A DNA stretch of 64,000 nt from Brucella pituitosa (lineage in GTDB: Bacteria; Pseudomonadota; Alphaproteobacteria; Rhizobiales; Rhizobiaceae), in NCBI RefSeq assembly GCF_003049685.1, contig NZ_PYSY02000008.1:97919-161918 (forward strand). The letters run 5' to 3'. Numbering within the stretch: position 1 is the stretch's first letter; each line of letters opens with the position of its first letter. A model generated the notes under the pieces. It did not search any database. It was not told the origin of the DNA and saw only the letters and a program-made list of their open reading frames with translations. A program made the translations under genes and the position numbers. Of the stretch, positions 16,665-25,504 are shown in pieces.

Positions 16665-17942
16665 TCAGATCACGAACACCGGCGCGAACCCACCCCCTAG
16701 CGTCCTGAAATTTGTGGTCTGGCCTTGATAAAGGCGCGCGGCCACCAGAAGCACCTGCCCATCATAGGTATACAGTCGCACGTCCATTTTGCGCCTCTGG
16801 GGTGTCTCGTCGATCTTGATCATGCGCTCGCTGGGGCGGACCAGCGTCTGGGCAACGTATCCGCCTCCCGCGATCTCCGCCCAGACTCCTTTCGTCAGCT
16901 TGTCGCTACGATATACCGCCTTGCCACCATGTCCTCCTGTCGGCTTGAAGAACAGGTCCTTGCGGGATTTCCAAAGTGCATCAGCGTTGTCGGGATTGAC
17001 CAAAACGGTGCGTGGAACGGCAGCAAGCCCGGCCCGAATCCCCGGGTCGACTCCCCATGCCTCAAGTGTCGCGGAATTCGAAAGAAGCGAAAGGTTGCGC
17101 TTGTCGGCAAGGAGCGCGTGGTTGTGCGGATTCGGCGTTACGACAACCGCGCCATCACGGTAGGATTCCTGCAATGCCTTGTGCTCGGGCTGATCAAAGG
17201 CGAAATCGGTGACCCGATTGTAAACGAGATCGATCGTCTTTCCGTCGACGCTGAGCCGACCATCGTCGTAGCTAAGGTGACCGGCGTCGGCGATGACCGC
17301 GTCTACCCCTCGTGCCGCCAAAACTTGCCGCGCGAGCACGAACTCGGGATAAAGGTACTGTTCCGGCGGATTGTCATCGATGATGGCGATGCGTTGTGGC
17401 GTGCCCGTTCCCCGCTGCCGAATCCATTCGTTCTGGAACATGCGAAACGCCGCGTCCTCGAACGATGGCAGCGCCGGGGGGATATCCATTTCGGCGCAGC
17501 ACGCGCGCTGCGCTCGTGCAAGAAAGGCATTGAGAAACGCGCCGCCGGCGTTGGTGTTGATTTCGATCAACCGGGGGCCGTCTTCGCCGAGATGAAAGTC
17601 GTAGCCCATCAATGCCCCGAGCGGGCCGTGATCCCCCCACGCGATTTCCGGCGCCCAGGAGAGGACCGCGGTCTTGTATGCCTCGAGTTGGGCGGTGGTC
17701 TCCACAGCCACTGCGATCGCGCGCATCTCATTGACGGTGGTGGCCGAAAGGAACACCGGCACGTGCGAGAACAGGTGGGTCTTGGGGCCGATGAACGTCT
17801 CGAAGAACGCCGGCTCACCTGCCTCCTGCTCCAGCGCCTCGCGCAGCGATGGAAGGTCCAGTGTAACGCAGAAGCAGTTCTTGTTGAGCCGCTCCGTGCG
17901 GTCTTGAACCCGCTTCGATGAACTGGAGCCGGGATTGTTCAT
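16665..17942 (-). CDS. ATP-grasp-like protein of unknown substrate
   Basis: This 425-residue protein has the shape of a circularly permuted or GSH-synthase-like ATP-grasp enzyme: LMGYDFHLGEDGPRLIEINT, NAGGAFLNAFLARAQ, VYNRVTDFAFD, then KDLFFKPTGGHGGKAVYRSD (a glycine-rich ATP-binding loop) and RKMDVRLYTYDGQVLLVAAR. ATP-grasp enzymes ligate a carboxylate to an amine or thiol. The substrate is unknown; the copper context makes synthesis of a thiol or peptide metal ligand conceivable. It overlaps the 71-residue gene before it by an ATGA junction. Confidence 0.75.
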   Translation of the reverse strand: MNNPGSSSSKRVQDRTERLNKNCFCVTLDLPSLREALEQEAGEPAFFETFIGPKTHLFSHVPVFLSATTVNEMRAIAVAVETTAQLEAYKTAVLSWAPEIAWGDHGPLGALMGYDFHLGEDGPRLIEINTNAGGAFLNAFLARAQRACCAEMDIPPALPSFEDAAFRMFQNEWIRQRGTGTPQRIAIIDDNPPEQYLYPEFVLARQVLAARGVDAVIADAGHLSYDDGRLSVDGKTIDLVYNRVTDFAFDQPEHKALQESYRDGAVVVTPNPHNHALLADKRNLSLLSNSATLEAWGVDPGIRAGLAAVPRTVLVNPDNADALWKSRKDLFFKPTGGHGGKAVYRSDKLTKGVWAEIAGGGYVAQTLVRPSERMIKIDETPQRRKMDVRLYTYDGQVLLVAARLYQGQTTNFRTLGGGFAPVFVI

Positions 17943-18154
17943 TGAGGGAAAACCCGACGCTGCGCCATGATCGGGCGCGCTTCAAAGGCCAAGTAATCCA
18001 TGAATAATCCCACGAACATCGCTCCCAAAGGTGTCGCCATCGGGTTGATCCAAATATGCCGCTTCTGTCCGGCAGCCACAACTGTCACCGGGTGGGCCTC
18101 GGAAAACTGAGCAGCCGGTCGCACGGGCAGCTCCGGCCTGCAGCGAAGCTCCAT
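17939..18154 (-). CDS. Hypothetical small protein coupled to ATP-grasp gene
   Basis: A 71-residue protein with a hydrophobic stretch NPMATPLGAMFVGLFMDYLA. Its TGA overlaps the ATG of the ATP-grasp gene in an ATGA, which supports it being translated. Family not recognised, and the N-terminal 20 residues have no clear ribosome-binding site, so the start is uncertain. Confidence 0.45.
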   Translation of the reverse strand: MELRCRPELPVRPAAQFSEAHPVTVVAAGQKRHIWINPMATPLGAMFVGLFMDYLAFEARPIMAQRRVFPQ

Positions 18155-18174
18155 CCCGAAGGTGCCATCAGCGC

Positions 18175-18633
18175 TCAGCGTGCTTGCGACACATTCTCCT
18201 GGTAGGTCCGCTCGCGCTCCGGCCAGGTGCTCTTGATATAGGCGAGCGCAGCCTGGATCTCTGCGTCGCTGAGGACGGCAAAGCCCGGCATGTCGCTCTT
18301 ATAGCCGCCCCCGACGATGGCGGCCGTGCCCTCCTTGACGATCCGGAACAGGATGTCATCGGGATGGTGCCACGTGTGGTCGTCGGCATCGTGTGGTGGC
18401 GCCGGGAGACGCCCGGACGGAAGGGGCGTCTTCCAGTCCGGCTGCCCCTCGAGCTGCGCACCGTGGCAGGACGCACATTGGTCCGCATAGATCTGCCGGC
18501 CCTGTTCGATGACTTCTGCAGATGACGCGGCGTTGGATGCGGTCTGGGCATAGTGCCTGCCAGCGAAGACCGCCATGACCAGGCCTCCGACGAGCAACCC
18601 GGGCCACAAGATATTACGGAGTTCTTTTCGCAT
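18175..18633 (-). CDS. Membrane-anchored c-type cytochrome
   Basis: This 152-residue protein has an N-terminal membrane anchor (ILWPGLLVGGLVMAVFAG), one heme-attachment site CASCH within GRQIYADQCASCHGAQLEG, and a distal methionine in SDMPGFAVLSDAEIQAALAY, then the helix IKSTWPERERTYQENVS. This is a class I mono-heme cytochrome c facing the periplasm. Cytochromes of this kind often sit in copper-resistance clusters and may pass electrons from copper oxidation. I chose ATG 18633 (MRKELRN); ATG 18642 is possible. Confidence 0.85.
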   Translation of the reverse strand: MRKELRNILWPGLLVGGLVMAVFAGRHYAQTASNAASSAEVIEQGRQIYADQCASCHGAQLEGQPDWKTPLPSGRLPAPPHDADDHTWHHPDDILFRIVKEGTAAIVGGGYKSDMPGFAVLSDAEIQAALAYIKSTWPERERTYQENVSQAR

Positions 18634-18751
18634 GAGTTGCATGATTGGTGGCGAGGAATTTCTATTGGCTACATGCCGAGGATGAATTTCTGCCAGAGGC
18701 GCGACGCCGGAGGCAATTGACATTCCCGTGACCAGCGCCTATCTTTCCGGC

Positions 18752-19108
18752 ATGTTCTCGCGCCTCGTCACTATGCTTGCCGTACTCGCGATCGCCGTCA
18801 TGACGACGGTGACCTCCGCGCATGCGGCGCGCTTGAGCGCAGAGCCGGATCACTCGATGCATGTCGGCGAGATGATGCAGGTTGCGGCCGGCAGCGAACA
18901 TTCCTGTGATGGCGAACAGCACTGCGGATCGATCGACACCGGAAGCTGTGAGCTGCTTTGCGCCGGTCTTTCGGTCTTCCTGACCTCCCCGAGCGACAGC
19001 TCTGGCAGCGATTACGCGCCTGCCAGCCATGACCTGCCCACCGGTGCAGTGCTTGCCGGTCGGGCACCTGGACTGAACGAACGACCTCCCAAGCACCGTC
19101 TCCTCTGA
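18752..19108 (+). CDS. Small secreted protein, DUF2946-like
   Basis: A 118-residue protein with a signal peptide (MFSRLVTMLAVLAIAVMTTV, cleavage after SAHA), a His/Met/Cys-rich mature part (EPDHSMHVGEMMQVAAGSEH, EQHCG, CELLCAGLSVFL) and a weakly conserved tail. Similar short secreted proteins precede copper genes in many proteobacteria. Metal binding is inferred from composition. The start is uncertain (GTG 18728 in frame). Confidence 0.6.
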   Translation: MFSRLVTMLAVLAIAVMTTVTSAHAARLSAEPDHSMHVGEMMQVAAGSEHSCDGEQHCGSIDTGSCELLCAGLSVFLTSPSDSSGSDYAPASHDLPTGAVLAGRAPGLNERPPKHRLL

Positions 19109-19183
19109 TCGCGCGTCCGGGCCGAGGCCCGCGGCGTCCTGTCGGTTTTGATGAACGGGACGAGCTGTCCCGAGGAGACGACC

Positions 19184-20692
19184 ATGAATACCCTTTCACG
19201 ACGCGGCTTTCTTGCCGCTGGCGCCGCCATGCTGGCCTATGCGCATCTGCCCCGGATCGCGGCAGCGCAGGGCGCCGCCCCGCTGTCGCTGCACGCCGCC
19301 ACCCGGACGCTCGACATCGACGGTCGCGCCGCCACCGTCTGGGGTCTTGCCGGGCCAGCCGGACAGGGGCTGACACTCGATCCCGGCGCGCGGTTCCGGG
19401 TGGATCTGCGCAACGATCTCGATACTGACACGCTGATCCACTGGCACGGCCAGATCCCGCCCAACGCACAGGATGGCGTGCCCGACATGCCTTTGCCGAT
19501 GCTCGCCCCCGGCGAGACTCGCGCCTATGACTTCGCGCCGCTGCCCGGCACCTACTGGATGCACGCGCATGTGCCGCTGCATGAGATGCGCCTTCTGGCC
19601 GCGCCGCTGATCGTGCGCAGCGCCGAGGATGTCGCCGCCGACCGGCAGGAGGTGGTGCTGTTCCTGCATGATTTCTCGTTCAAGGCACCCGAGGAGGTGA
19701 TGGCCGAGATCCTTGGCGGCCACGGGACCGCCGGCGGTCATGGAGGCGGCCACGGCGCGGTCATGGGCGGCATGGCGGCCATGGACCACGGCGCGATGGG
19801 GAACATGCCGATGGGTGGCATGGATCACGGCGCCATGGGTGGCATGACGGGAATGGGCGCCATGGACGGCATGGCGATGGACCTCAACGACTACGACTGG
19901 GACGCCTATCTTGCCAACGACCGCACGCTTTCGGATCCCGAGGTGGTGCAGGTTGAGCGCGGCGGGCGCATCCGCCTGCGGGTGATCAACGCCGCCGCGG
20001 CAACGGTGTTCTGGATCGAGACTGGCGAAGCGCAGGCCCGGCTCGTCGCGGTCGATGGCCATGCCGTTCAGCCCGTCCCCGGCACGCGGTTCGGCTTGGC
20101 CATGGGCCAACGGCTCGACCTCGAGATCGACCTGCCGCAGGAGGGCGGCGCCTGGCCGATCCTCGCGCTGCGGGAAGGCGCGCGAGAGCGGACCGGGCTG
20201 ATCCTTGCCACGCAGGGCGCCGAAATACGGCGCATCGACACCATGGCGGAGGCCGAAGCGCCTGCCTTCGACAGCGACCTTGCGCAGGAGACGCGTCTGA
20301 TCGCCGCGGGCGCTTTGCCGGATCGGCCGGTGGACCGCAGCCACATGGTGATGCTGGGCGGCTCGATGCAGCCCTATGTGTGGACGATCAACGGCGCCGT
20401 CTGGGGCCAGCATCGCCCGGTGACCGCGCAGAGCGGTGAGCGGATCGTGCTGTCATTCCACAACATGTCGATGATGGGCCACCCGATGCATTTGCACGGG
20501 CATGTGTTCCAGGTCGTCGGACTGAACGGACGTGCAGTCCGGGGCGCGCTGCGCGACACGGTATATGTGCCGCCGATGTCGATGGTCGATATCGCGCTCG
20601 ACGCCGGCGAGGCCGCGCGCTGGATGCTGCATTGCCACCACATGCCGCATCTTGAGACCGGCATGATGACCGAATTCGCGGTCAGCGCATAG
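19184..20692 (+). CDS. copA: Periplasmic multicopper oxidase (CopA/CueO type)
   Basis: This 502-residue enzyme oxidises Cu(I) to less toxic Cu(II) in the periplasm. It has a Tat signal (SRRGFLAAGAAMLAYAHLP). All four copper-ligand segments are present: LIHWHGQIPPNAQDG, YWMHAHVPLHE, GHPMHLHGHVFQVVG and MLHCHHMPHLETGMM. Between about residues 190 and 245 there is a Met/His/Gly-rich insertion (repeats of MDHGAMG and GGM), the substrate-copper loop of CueO/CopA proteins. The ATG at 19184 starts right at the signal; an upstream ATG at 19151 is excluded because it would bury the Tat motif. Intact. Confidence 0.95.
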   Translation: MNTLSRRGFLAAGAAMLAYAHLPRIAAAQGAAPLSLHAATRTLDIDGRAATVWGLAGPAGQGLTLDPGARFRVDLRNDLDTDTLIHWHGQIPPNAQDGVPDMPLPMLAPGETRAYDFAPLPGTYWMHAHVPLHEMRLLAAPLIVRSAEDVAADRQEVVLFLHDFSFKAPEEVMAEILGGHGTAGGHGGGHGAVMGGMAAMDHGAMGNMPMGGMDHGAMGGMTGMGAMDGMAMDLNDYDWDAYLANDRTLSDPEVVQVERGGRIRLRVINAAAATVFWIETGEAQARLVAVDGHAVQPVPGTRFGLAMGQRLDLEIDLPQEGGAWPILALREGARERTGLILATQGAEIRRIDTMAEAEAPAFDSDLAQETRLIAAGALPDRPVDRSHMVMLGGSMQPYVWTINGAVWGQHRPVTAQSGERIVLSFHNMSMMGHPMHLHGHVFQVVGLNGRAVRGALRDTVYVPPMSMVDIALDAGEAARWMLHCHHMPHLETGMMTEFAVSA

Positions 20693-20749
20693 GCCAGGCA
20701 GAGGACGTCGGATGCCGGCGTTCTCCCTCAGCAACAAGGAGGCGGACTC

Positions 20750-21721
20750 ATGTCGATGTCTCACGGCGGCCATGCCGGTCACATGCCCGCGGGCGGCGAT
20801 CGCAAGGCGCTTGTCATCTCGGGCTGGCTCACCGGCCTTTACTTTGTAGTCGAGCTGGGAATCGGCATCTGGACGGGCTCCGTCGCTGTCATCTCCGATG
20901 CCTTCCACACCTTCTCTGCCGTGGGCGGCGTGCTCATCGCACTGGTCGCGCTTCGCTTGACTGAACGGAAATCCAGCCCGGCACGTACCTTCGGTTATGT
21001 CCGGGCCGAGATCCTCGGCGCCCTTTTCAACGGCCTGTTTCTCGTCGCGATGGCTCTTTTCGTGCTGTGGATGGGCGCGATGCGTCTCATGGAGCCGATC
21101 GAACTGGCCACGACACCGATGCTGTTTGCCGCTGCCGGCGGGATCGCCACCGAGCTTGTCGCGCTCTGGCTGCTGTACGAACGCCAGAAGGGCAACCTGA
21201 ACATGCGCGGCGCCTACTGGCACATCCTCCAGACCTTCGTCGGAAGCTTCCTCATCATCATCTCGGCGCTGGTGATCCGATTTACGGGCTTCCTCGCCAT
21301 TGATCCCCTGCTTGGCATGGCCTTCGGGCTCGTCCTGCTCTGGGCTTCCTGGGGCATTCTGCGTGAGGCATTGCACATCCTGCTTCAGGGCACGCCGGAA
21401 GACCTGGATCTGGAGGCCGCAATCACGGCCATCCGGCAATTGGAGGGGGTGACGGATGTGCATCACGTCCATGCCTGGAGCCTGACATCCGGGCGCAATG
21501 TCTTCTCGAGCCACATCTGCGTTCGGAACTGGAAAGACGGCGAGCGGGTGCTGCGGCAGGCGAACCATCTCCTGCGCGAGCGATTCAACATCTACTTCTC
21601 GACGTTGCAGGTGGAGGAATACTGCCTCGATGGCGAGGAGACTGCAGCCGACATTGACATCATGCGGTCACATGCCGCGCCAGAACAGACCAACGTTCGA
21701 AATTTCCATGGGAATCACTAA
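20750..21721 (+). CDS. Cation diffusion facilitator metal exporter
   Basis: A 323-residue CDF protein exporting divalent metal (Zn/Co/Ni/Cd class) by proton exchange. It has a His-rich N-terminus (SHGGHAGHMPAGG) and six transmembrane helices. Metal site residues are visible in VAVISDAFHTFSAVGG (helix II, D and H) and in helix V within FVGSFLIIISALVIRFTG. A cytosolic dimer domain contains VTDVHHVHAWSLTSGRNVFS, with conserved metal ligands. Helix V carries G-F where many Zn exporters have HxxxD, so specificity is open. Good AAGGAGG ribosome-binding site. Confidence 0.92.
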   Translation: MSMSHGGHAGHMPAGGDRKALVISGWLTGLYFVVELGIGIWTGSVAVISDAFHTFSAVGGVLIALVALRLTERKSSPARTFGYVRAEILGALFNGLFLVAMALFVLWMGAMRLMEPIELATTPMLFAAAGGIATELVALWLLYERQKGNLNMRGAYWHILQTFVGSFLIIISALVIRFTGFLAIDPLLGMAFGLVLLWASWGILREALHILLQGTPEDLDLEAAITAIRQLEGVTDVHHVHAWSLTSGRNVFSSHICVRNWKDGERVLRQANHLLRERFNIYFSTLQVEEYCLDGEETAADIDIMRSHAAPEQTNVRNFHGNH

Positions 21722-21827
21722 ACGGCGATACTTTTCCAGCTTCCAGTCACCTCTTGACCGTCTAGCGATTGGAAAGCGCAGAACGGCGAACGCAAGGCCG
21801 AGGACGAGACGCCGAGGAGGCGTAAAA

Positions 21828-24215
21828 ATGACCAACAATACTGAACACGATCATCAGCACCACGATCATGCGGCCCACGGCCATGAGCAGGGGCACGCGG
21901 CTGTCGCAGCGGACAGTGCCCACATGGTCAAGGACCCGGTCTGCGGCATGATGGTCGATCCCCACAAGACCGCGCACAAGGCCGAGCACGCGGGTCGGCC
22001 CTATTACTTCTGCTCGGCCGGGTGCCGGGAGAAGTTCCTGGCCGACCCGGAACGCTATCTCGACCCTGCCGCCGCGACGGAACGGGCCGAGCCGGTGCCC
22101 GAGGGGACGATCTACACCTGCCCGATGCATCCCGAGATCCGGCAGGTCGGCCCCGGCTCCTGCCCGATCTGCGGCATGGCGCTGGAGCCGGTGCTGGTCA
22201 GCCTGGAGGCCGGGCCGAACGAGGAACTGATCGACATGACGCGCCGGTTCTGGATCGGCCTGGTGCTGACGCTGCCGGTGTTCGTGCTGGAGATGGGCGG
22301 CCATCTTCTTGGTCTGGACCACCTCATCAGCCAGCGGACCTCGAACTGGATCCAGATGCTGCTGGCGACGCCTGTGGTGCTGTGGGCCGGTTGGCCATTC
22401 TTCCAGCGTGGCTGGCAATCGCTCGTCAACCGCAGCCTCAACATGTTCACGCTGATCGCGATGGGCACCGGAGCTGCCTGGATCTACAGCATGGTGGCGA
22501 CGCTCGCGCCCGGCATCTTTCCTGACCAGTTCCGGCAGCATGACGGGTCGGTGGCGGTCTATTTCGAGGCGGCGGCGGTCATCACCGTCCTTGTCCTACT
22601 CGGCCAGGTTCTGGAACTGCGTGCGAGAGAGAGCACCAGCGGCGCGATCCGCGCGCTGCTCGACCTCGCGCCCAAGACCGCGCGGATCATTCGTGACGAC
22701 GGGACCGAGGAGGAGGTACAGCTCGACAGCGTCCATGTCGGCGACCGCCTACGGGTGCGGCCCGGCGAGAAGGTGCCGGTCGATGGCGAGGTGATCGAGG
22801 GCCGCAGCGCCGTCGATGAATCGATGGTGACGGGCGAGTCGATGCCGGTGACCAAGGAGGTTGGTGCCAAGGCTATCGGCGGCACCATGAACCAGTCCGG
22901 CGCGCTGGTGATCGAGGCGAAGAAGGTCGGCCGCGACACCATGCTGTCGCAGATCGTCCAGCTCGTCGCCGAGGCGCAGCGCAGCCGCGCGCCGATCCAG
23001 CGCCTCGCCGATCAGGTGTCGGGCTGGTTCGTGCCGGCGGTGATCCTGGTCGCGGTGCTTGCCTTCGTCGCCTGGTCGATATGGGGTCCGGAGCCGCGCT
23101 TCTCCTTCGGTCTCATTGCGGCGGTTTCGGTCCTGATCATCGCCTGCCCCTGCGCGCTCGGGCTGGCCACGCCGATGTCGATCATGGTCGGCGTCGGACG
23201 TGGCGCGCAGGCCGGCGTGCTGATCAAGAATGCCGAGGCGCTGGAGCATATGGAGAAGGTCGACACCATCATCGTCGACAAGACCGGGACGCTGACCGAG
23301 GGCCGGCCCGCCGTCACCGCCATCGTTCCCGCCCCTGGCTTCACCGAAGACGAGGCGCTGCGGCTTGCTGCCAGCGTGGAGCGGGCGAGCGAGCATCCGC
23401 TGGCGCTGGCCATCGTGCGGGCGGCAGAGGAGCGAGGGCTCGAACTCGCGCCGGTCGCGGATTTCGACTCCCCCACCGGCAAGGGCGCGCTCGGGGTGGT
23501 CGAGGGCAAGCGCATTCCCCTTGGCAATGCGAAGTTCCTCGCCGAGCAGGGCGTCGATGTCGCGCCGCTGGCCGATGAGGCCGACCGGCTGCGCGAGGAC
23601 GGGGCAACGGCGATCTTCATGGGGGTGGACGGGCAGGTGGCGGCGATCTTCGCCATCGCCGATCCGGTCAAGCCCACAACGCCCGAGGCGCTGGCCGCGC
23701 TGAAGGCGCAAGGTATCCGCGTGGTCATGCTGACCGGCGACAACTGGACGACGGCCAGGGCGGTCGCGCGCCAGCTCGGCATCGACGAGGTCGAGGCGGA
23801 GGTTCTGCCCGATCAGAAAAGCGCGGTTGTGCAGCGGCACAAGGCGGCGGGCGAGGTGGTGGCGATGGCGGGCGACGGGGTGAACGACGCGCCGGCGCTG
23901 GCTGCCGCGGATGTTGGCATCGCCATGGGCACCGGCACCGACGTGGCGATGGAAAGCGCGGGCGTCACGCTGCTGAAGGGCGATCTTATAGGTATCGTGC
24001 GGGCGAGGCGGCTGTCGGAAGCGGTCATGGGGAACATCCGCCAGAACCTGTTCTTCGCCTTCATCTACAACGCCCTAGGCGTGCCGGTCGCGGCGGGCGT
24101 GCTCTACCCGTTCTTCGGCATCCTGCTGTCGCCGATCATCGCGGCGGCCGCCATGGCGCTGTCCTCGGTCAGTGTCATCGCCAATGCCGCGCGTTTGCGG
24201 AAGGTGAAGCTGTGA
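21828..24215 (+). CDS. copB: Copper-translocating P1B-type ATPase
   Basis: A 795-residue ATPase that pumps copper out of the cytoplasm. Order: His-rich leader (HDHQHHDHAAHGHEQGH), YHS domain (VKDPVCGMMVDPHKTAHKAE), a Cys-rich heavy-metal-binding domain (YTCPMHPEIRQVGPGSCPIC), then the membrane core with the actuator loop VTGESMPV, the ion-binding IIACPCALGLATP, phosphorylation site DKTGTLTEG, and GDGVNDAPALAAADVGIAMG. The ATG at 21828 has GAGGAGG upstream; the frame is open to 21498 but that part overlaps the CDF gene. The gene symbol is indicative only (the leader is CopB/SilP-like). Intact. Confidence 0.94.
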   Translation: MTNNTEHDHQHHDHAAHGHEQGHAAVAADSAHMVKDPVCGMMVDPHKTAHKAEHAGRPYYFCSAGCREKFLADPERYLDPAAATERAEPVPEGTIYTCPMHPEIRQVGPGSCPICGMALEPVLVSLEAGPNEELIDMTRRFWIGLVLTLPVFVLEMGGHLLGLDHLISQRTSNWIQMLLATPVVLWAGWPFFQRGWQSLVNRSLNMFTLIAMGTGAAWIYSMVATLAPGIFPDQFRQHDGSVAVYFEAAAVITVLVLLGQVLELRARESTSGAIRALLDLAPKTARIIRDDGTEEEVQLDSVHVGDRLRVRPGEKVPVDGEVIEGRSAVDESMVTGESMPVTKEVGAKAIGGTMNQSGALVIEAKKVGRDTMLSQIVQLVAEAQRSRAPIQRLADQVSGWFVPAVILVAVLAFVAWSIWGPEPRFSFGLIAAVSVLIIACPCALGLATPMSIMVGVGRGAQAGVLIKNAEALEHMEKVDTIIVDKTGTLTEGRPAVTAIVPAPGFTEDEALRLAASVERASEHPLALAIVRAAEERGLELAPVADFDSPTGKGALGVVEGKRIPLGNAKFLAEQGVDVAPLADEADRLREDGATAIFMGVDGQVAAIFAIADPVKPTTPEALAALKAQGIRVVMLTGDNWTTARAVARQLGIDEVEAEVLPDQKSAVVQRHKAAGEVVAMAGDGVNDAPALAAADVGIAMGTGTDVAMESAGVTLLKGDLIGIVRARRLSEAVMGNIRQNLFFAFIYNALGVPVAAGVLYPFFGILLSPIIAAAAMALSSVSVIANAARLRKVKL

Positions 24216-24312
24216 TGGCGGTGCCGCGGCCTTCGATTCGCTGCTCACCGCATTGTGCGCCGCACATGGACCGTGACGGGGAGACAATGAATCCATGAAG
24301 CGAGGTTTGACG

Positions 24313-24798
24313 ATGAGAAACGATCACCGCATCAGCCGGCGCGCCATTCTGGCCGCTGCCGGCGCACTTCCCCTGCTGTTGTCTACAATCGGCCGGGGGC
24401 ATGCCGAAGCGCTGCCTCTGGTGAACGTCACCAAGGATCCGTCCTGCGGCTGCTGCGATGGCTGGGTCGCGCATATCGAGGCTGCGGGGTTCCCGGTGCG
24501 GGTTGTGGAATCCACCGATATGGACAGCCTCAAGCAGCGGCTCGGCGTGCCAGCCGAACTGGCCTCCTGCCACACCGCCGAGGTGGGCGGCTATGTGGTC
24601 GAGGGCCATGTGCCTGCCGCGGCGATCCGCCGCCTTCTGGCCGAACGACCGGATGCGACAGGGTTGGCCGTTCCCGGAATGCCTGCCGGCTCGCCCGGCA
24701 TGGATTTTCCGGGCGTCGATCCCGAGCCGTATGAAGTGTTCCTGTTCGGCCCGACTATCCAACCCTTCGGGCGTTTTCTCGGCGCGCAGGAAATCTGA
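24313..24798 (+). CDS. DUF411 metal-binding protein
   Basis: A 161-residue protein with a Tat-like leader (HRISRRAILAAAGALPLLLS) and the DUF411 domain: VTKDPSCGCCDGWVAHIEAA (metal-binding CGCC), SCHTAEVGGYVVEGHVPAAA, then VPGMPAGSPGMDFPG and YEVFLFGPTIQPFGRFLG. DUF411 proteins are periplasmic copper-binding partners common in copper clusters. I chose ATG 24313, with GAGG upstream; ATG 24295 is also in frame. Confidence 0.9.
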   Translation: MRNDHRISRRAILAAAGALPLLLSTIGRGHAEALPLVNVTKDPSCGCCDGWVAHIEAAGFPVRVVESTDMDSLKQRLGVPAELASCHTAEVGGYVVEGHVPAAAIRRLLAERPDATGLAVPGMPAGSPGMDFPGVDPEPYEVFLFGPTIQPFGRFLGAQEI

Positions 24799-24962
24799 GT
24801 CAGGCGTCTCCACATGACCGGCCACCTTGCCAATGATCCGAAACAGCACCTGGCCGAGGCGGCTTGCCTCCGTCAGCGGGGCGGTCTTGCTGTGTCGGGT
24901 GGCGCGCGACGTGAACGTGACATCGCACGGGCCTCGCGTGCCACCGGGAAGGAAGGTGGCGC

Positions 24963-25373
24963 ATGAACGGGAGCGCGCGAGTTGCTGGCAGGGCAAGATG
25001 CGGCGGATTGCGCCAGTTTGCGATCTGCATCCTGCTGCTTGCCATCAGCGCCCTGGTTCTGCAGGTCCCGGCACACGCCAGTCCCGCCGGACACGCCATC
25101 CACCAGGAACAGACTGCTGCCACGGCCAGCCACTGCGCCCGCCATCACATGCCGGACGAACATGGCGCAGATCGATTCGCAGGCTGCGTGAGTGATGACG
25201 GTAGTCCAAATCTGGCGGACTGCTGCCAGACCTGTCTGACCGCCGCCGTTCTCGTCGAGCCGCCGACGCTCGGCCCGGCCGCGAACGGCGAAGCTTTCAC
25301 GTTGATGCACCCTGACCCGCGCGATCGGTCCCCTGAAGGAATCCTGAGGCCGCCACGTCTCATCGCGGCGTGA
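24963..25373 (+). CDS. Small secreted Cys/His-rich protein
   Basis: A 136-residue protein with a signal peptide (FAICILLLAISALVLQVPAH, cut after HAS) and a mature part rich in His and Cys (GHAIHQEQ, SHCARHHMPDEHGAD, GCVSDD, LADCCQTCLTAA). The CCQTC motif resembles the end of DUF2946 proteins. A periplasmic metal-buffering role is inferred from composition and location. Confidence 0.62.
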   Translation: MNGSARVAGRARCGGLRQFAICILLLAISALVLQVPAHASPAGHAIHQEQTAATASHCARHHMPDEHGADRFAGCVSDDGSPNLADCCQTCLTAAVLVEPPTLGPAANGEAFTLMHPDPRDRSPEGILRPPRLIAA

Positions 25374-25504
25374 GGCGCAGGGATCGCCGCGAGAACGAAG
25401 ATGTCTCCGGCTGCTCCGGCGCGACCACGAAAGACCACGCGAACATATCGGAGACCCGCGTCCGCGAATCTGGACCGGCGCTCCCGTACCAAAGGATGAA
25501 ATCA

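Noticed and set aside
16725..17921. 398-codon plus-strand frame
   Set aside because: It is opposite the ATP-grasp-like gene in G+C-rich DNA where long antisense frames arise by chance; no domain pattern.
19196..20413. 405-codon minus-strand frame
   Set aside because: It mirrors the multicopper oxidase; its His-rich look only reflects the Met-rich repeat on the other strand.
20453..21568. 371-codon minus-strand frame
   Set aside because: It spans the end of the oxidase and the CDF gene on the opposite strand and has no family features.
22749..23840. 363-codon minus-strand frame
   Set aside because: It is antisense to the P-type ATPase catalytic domain.
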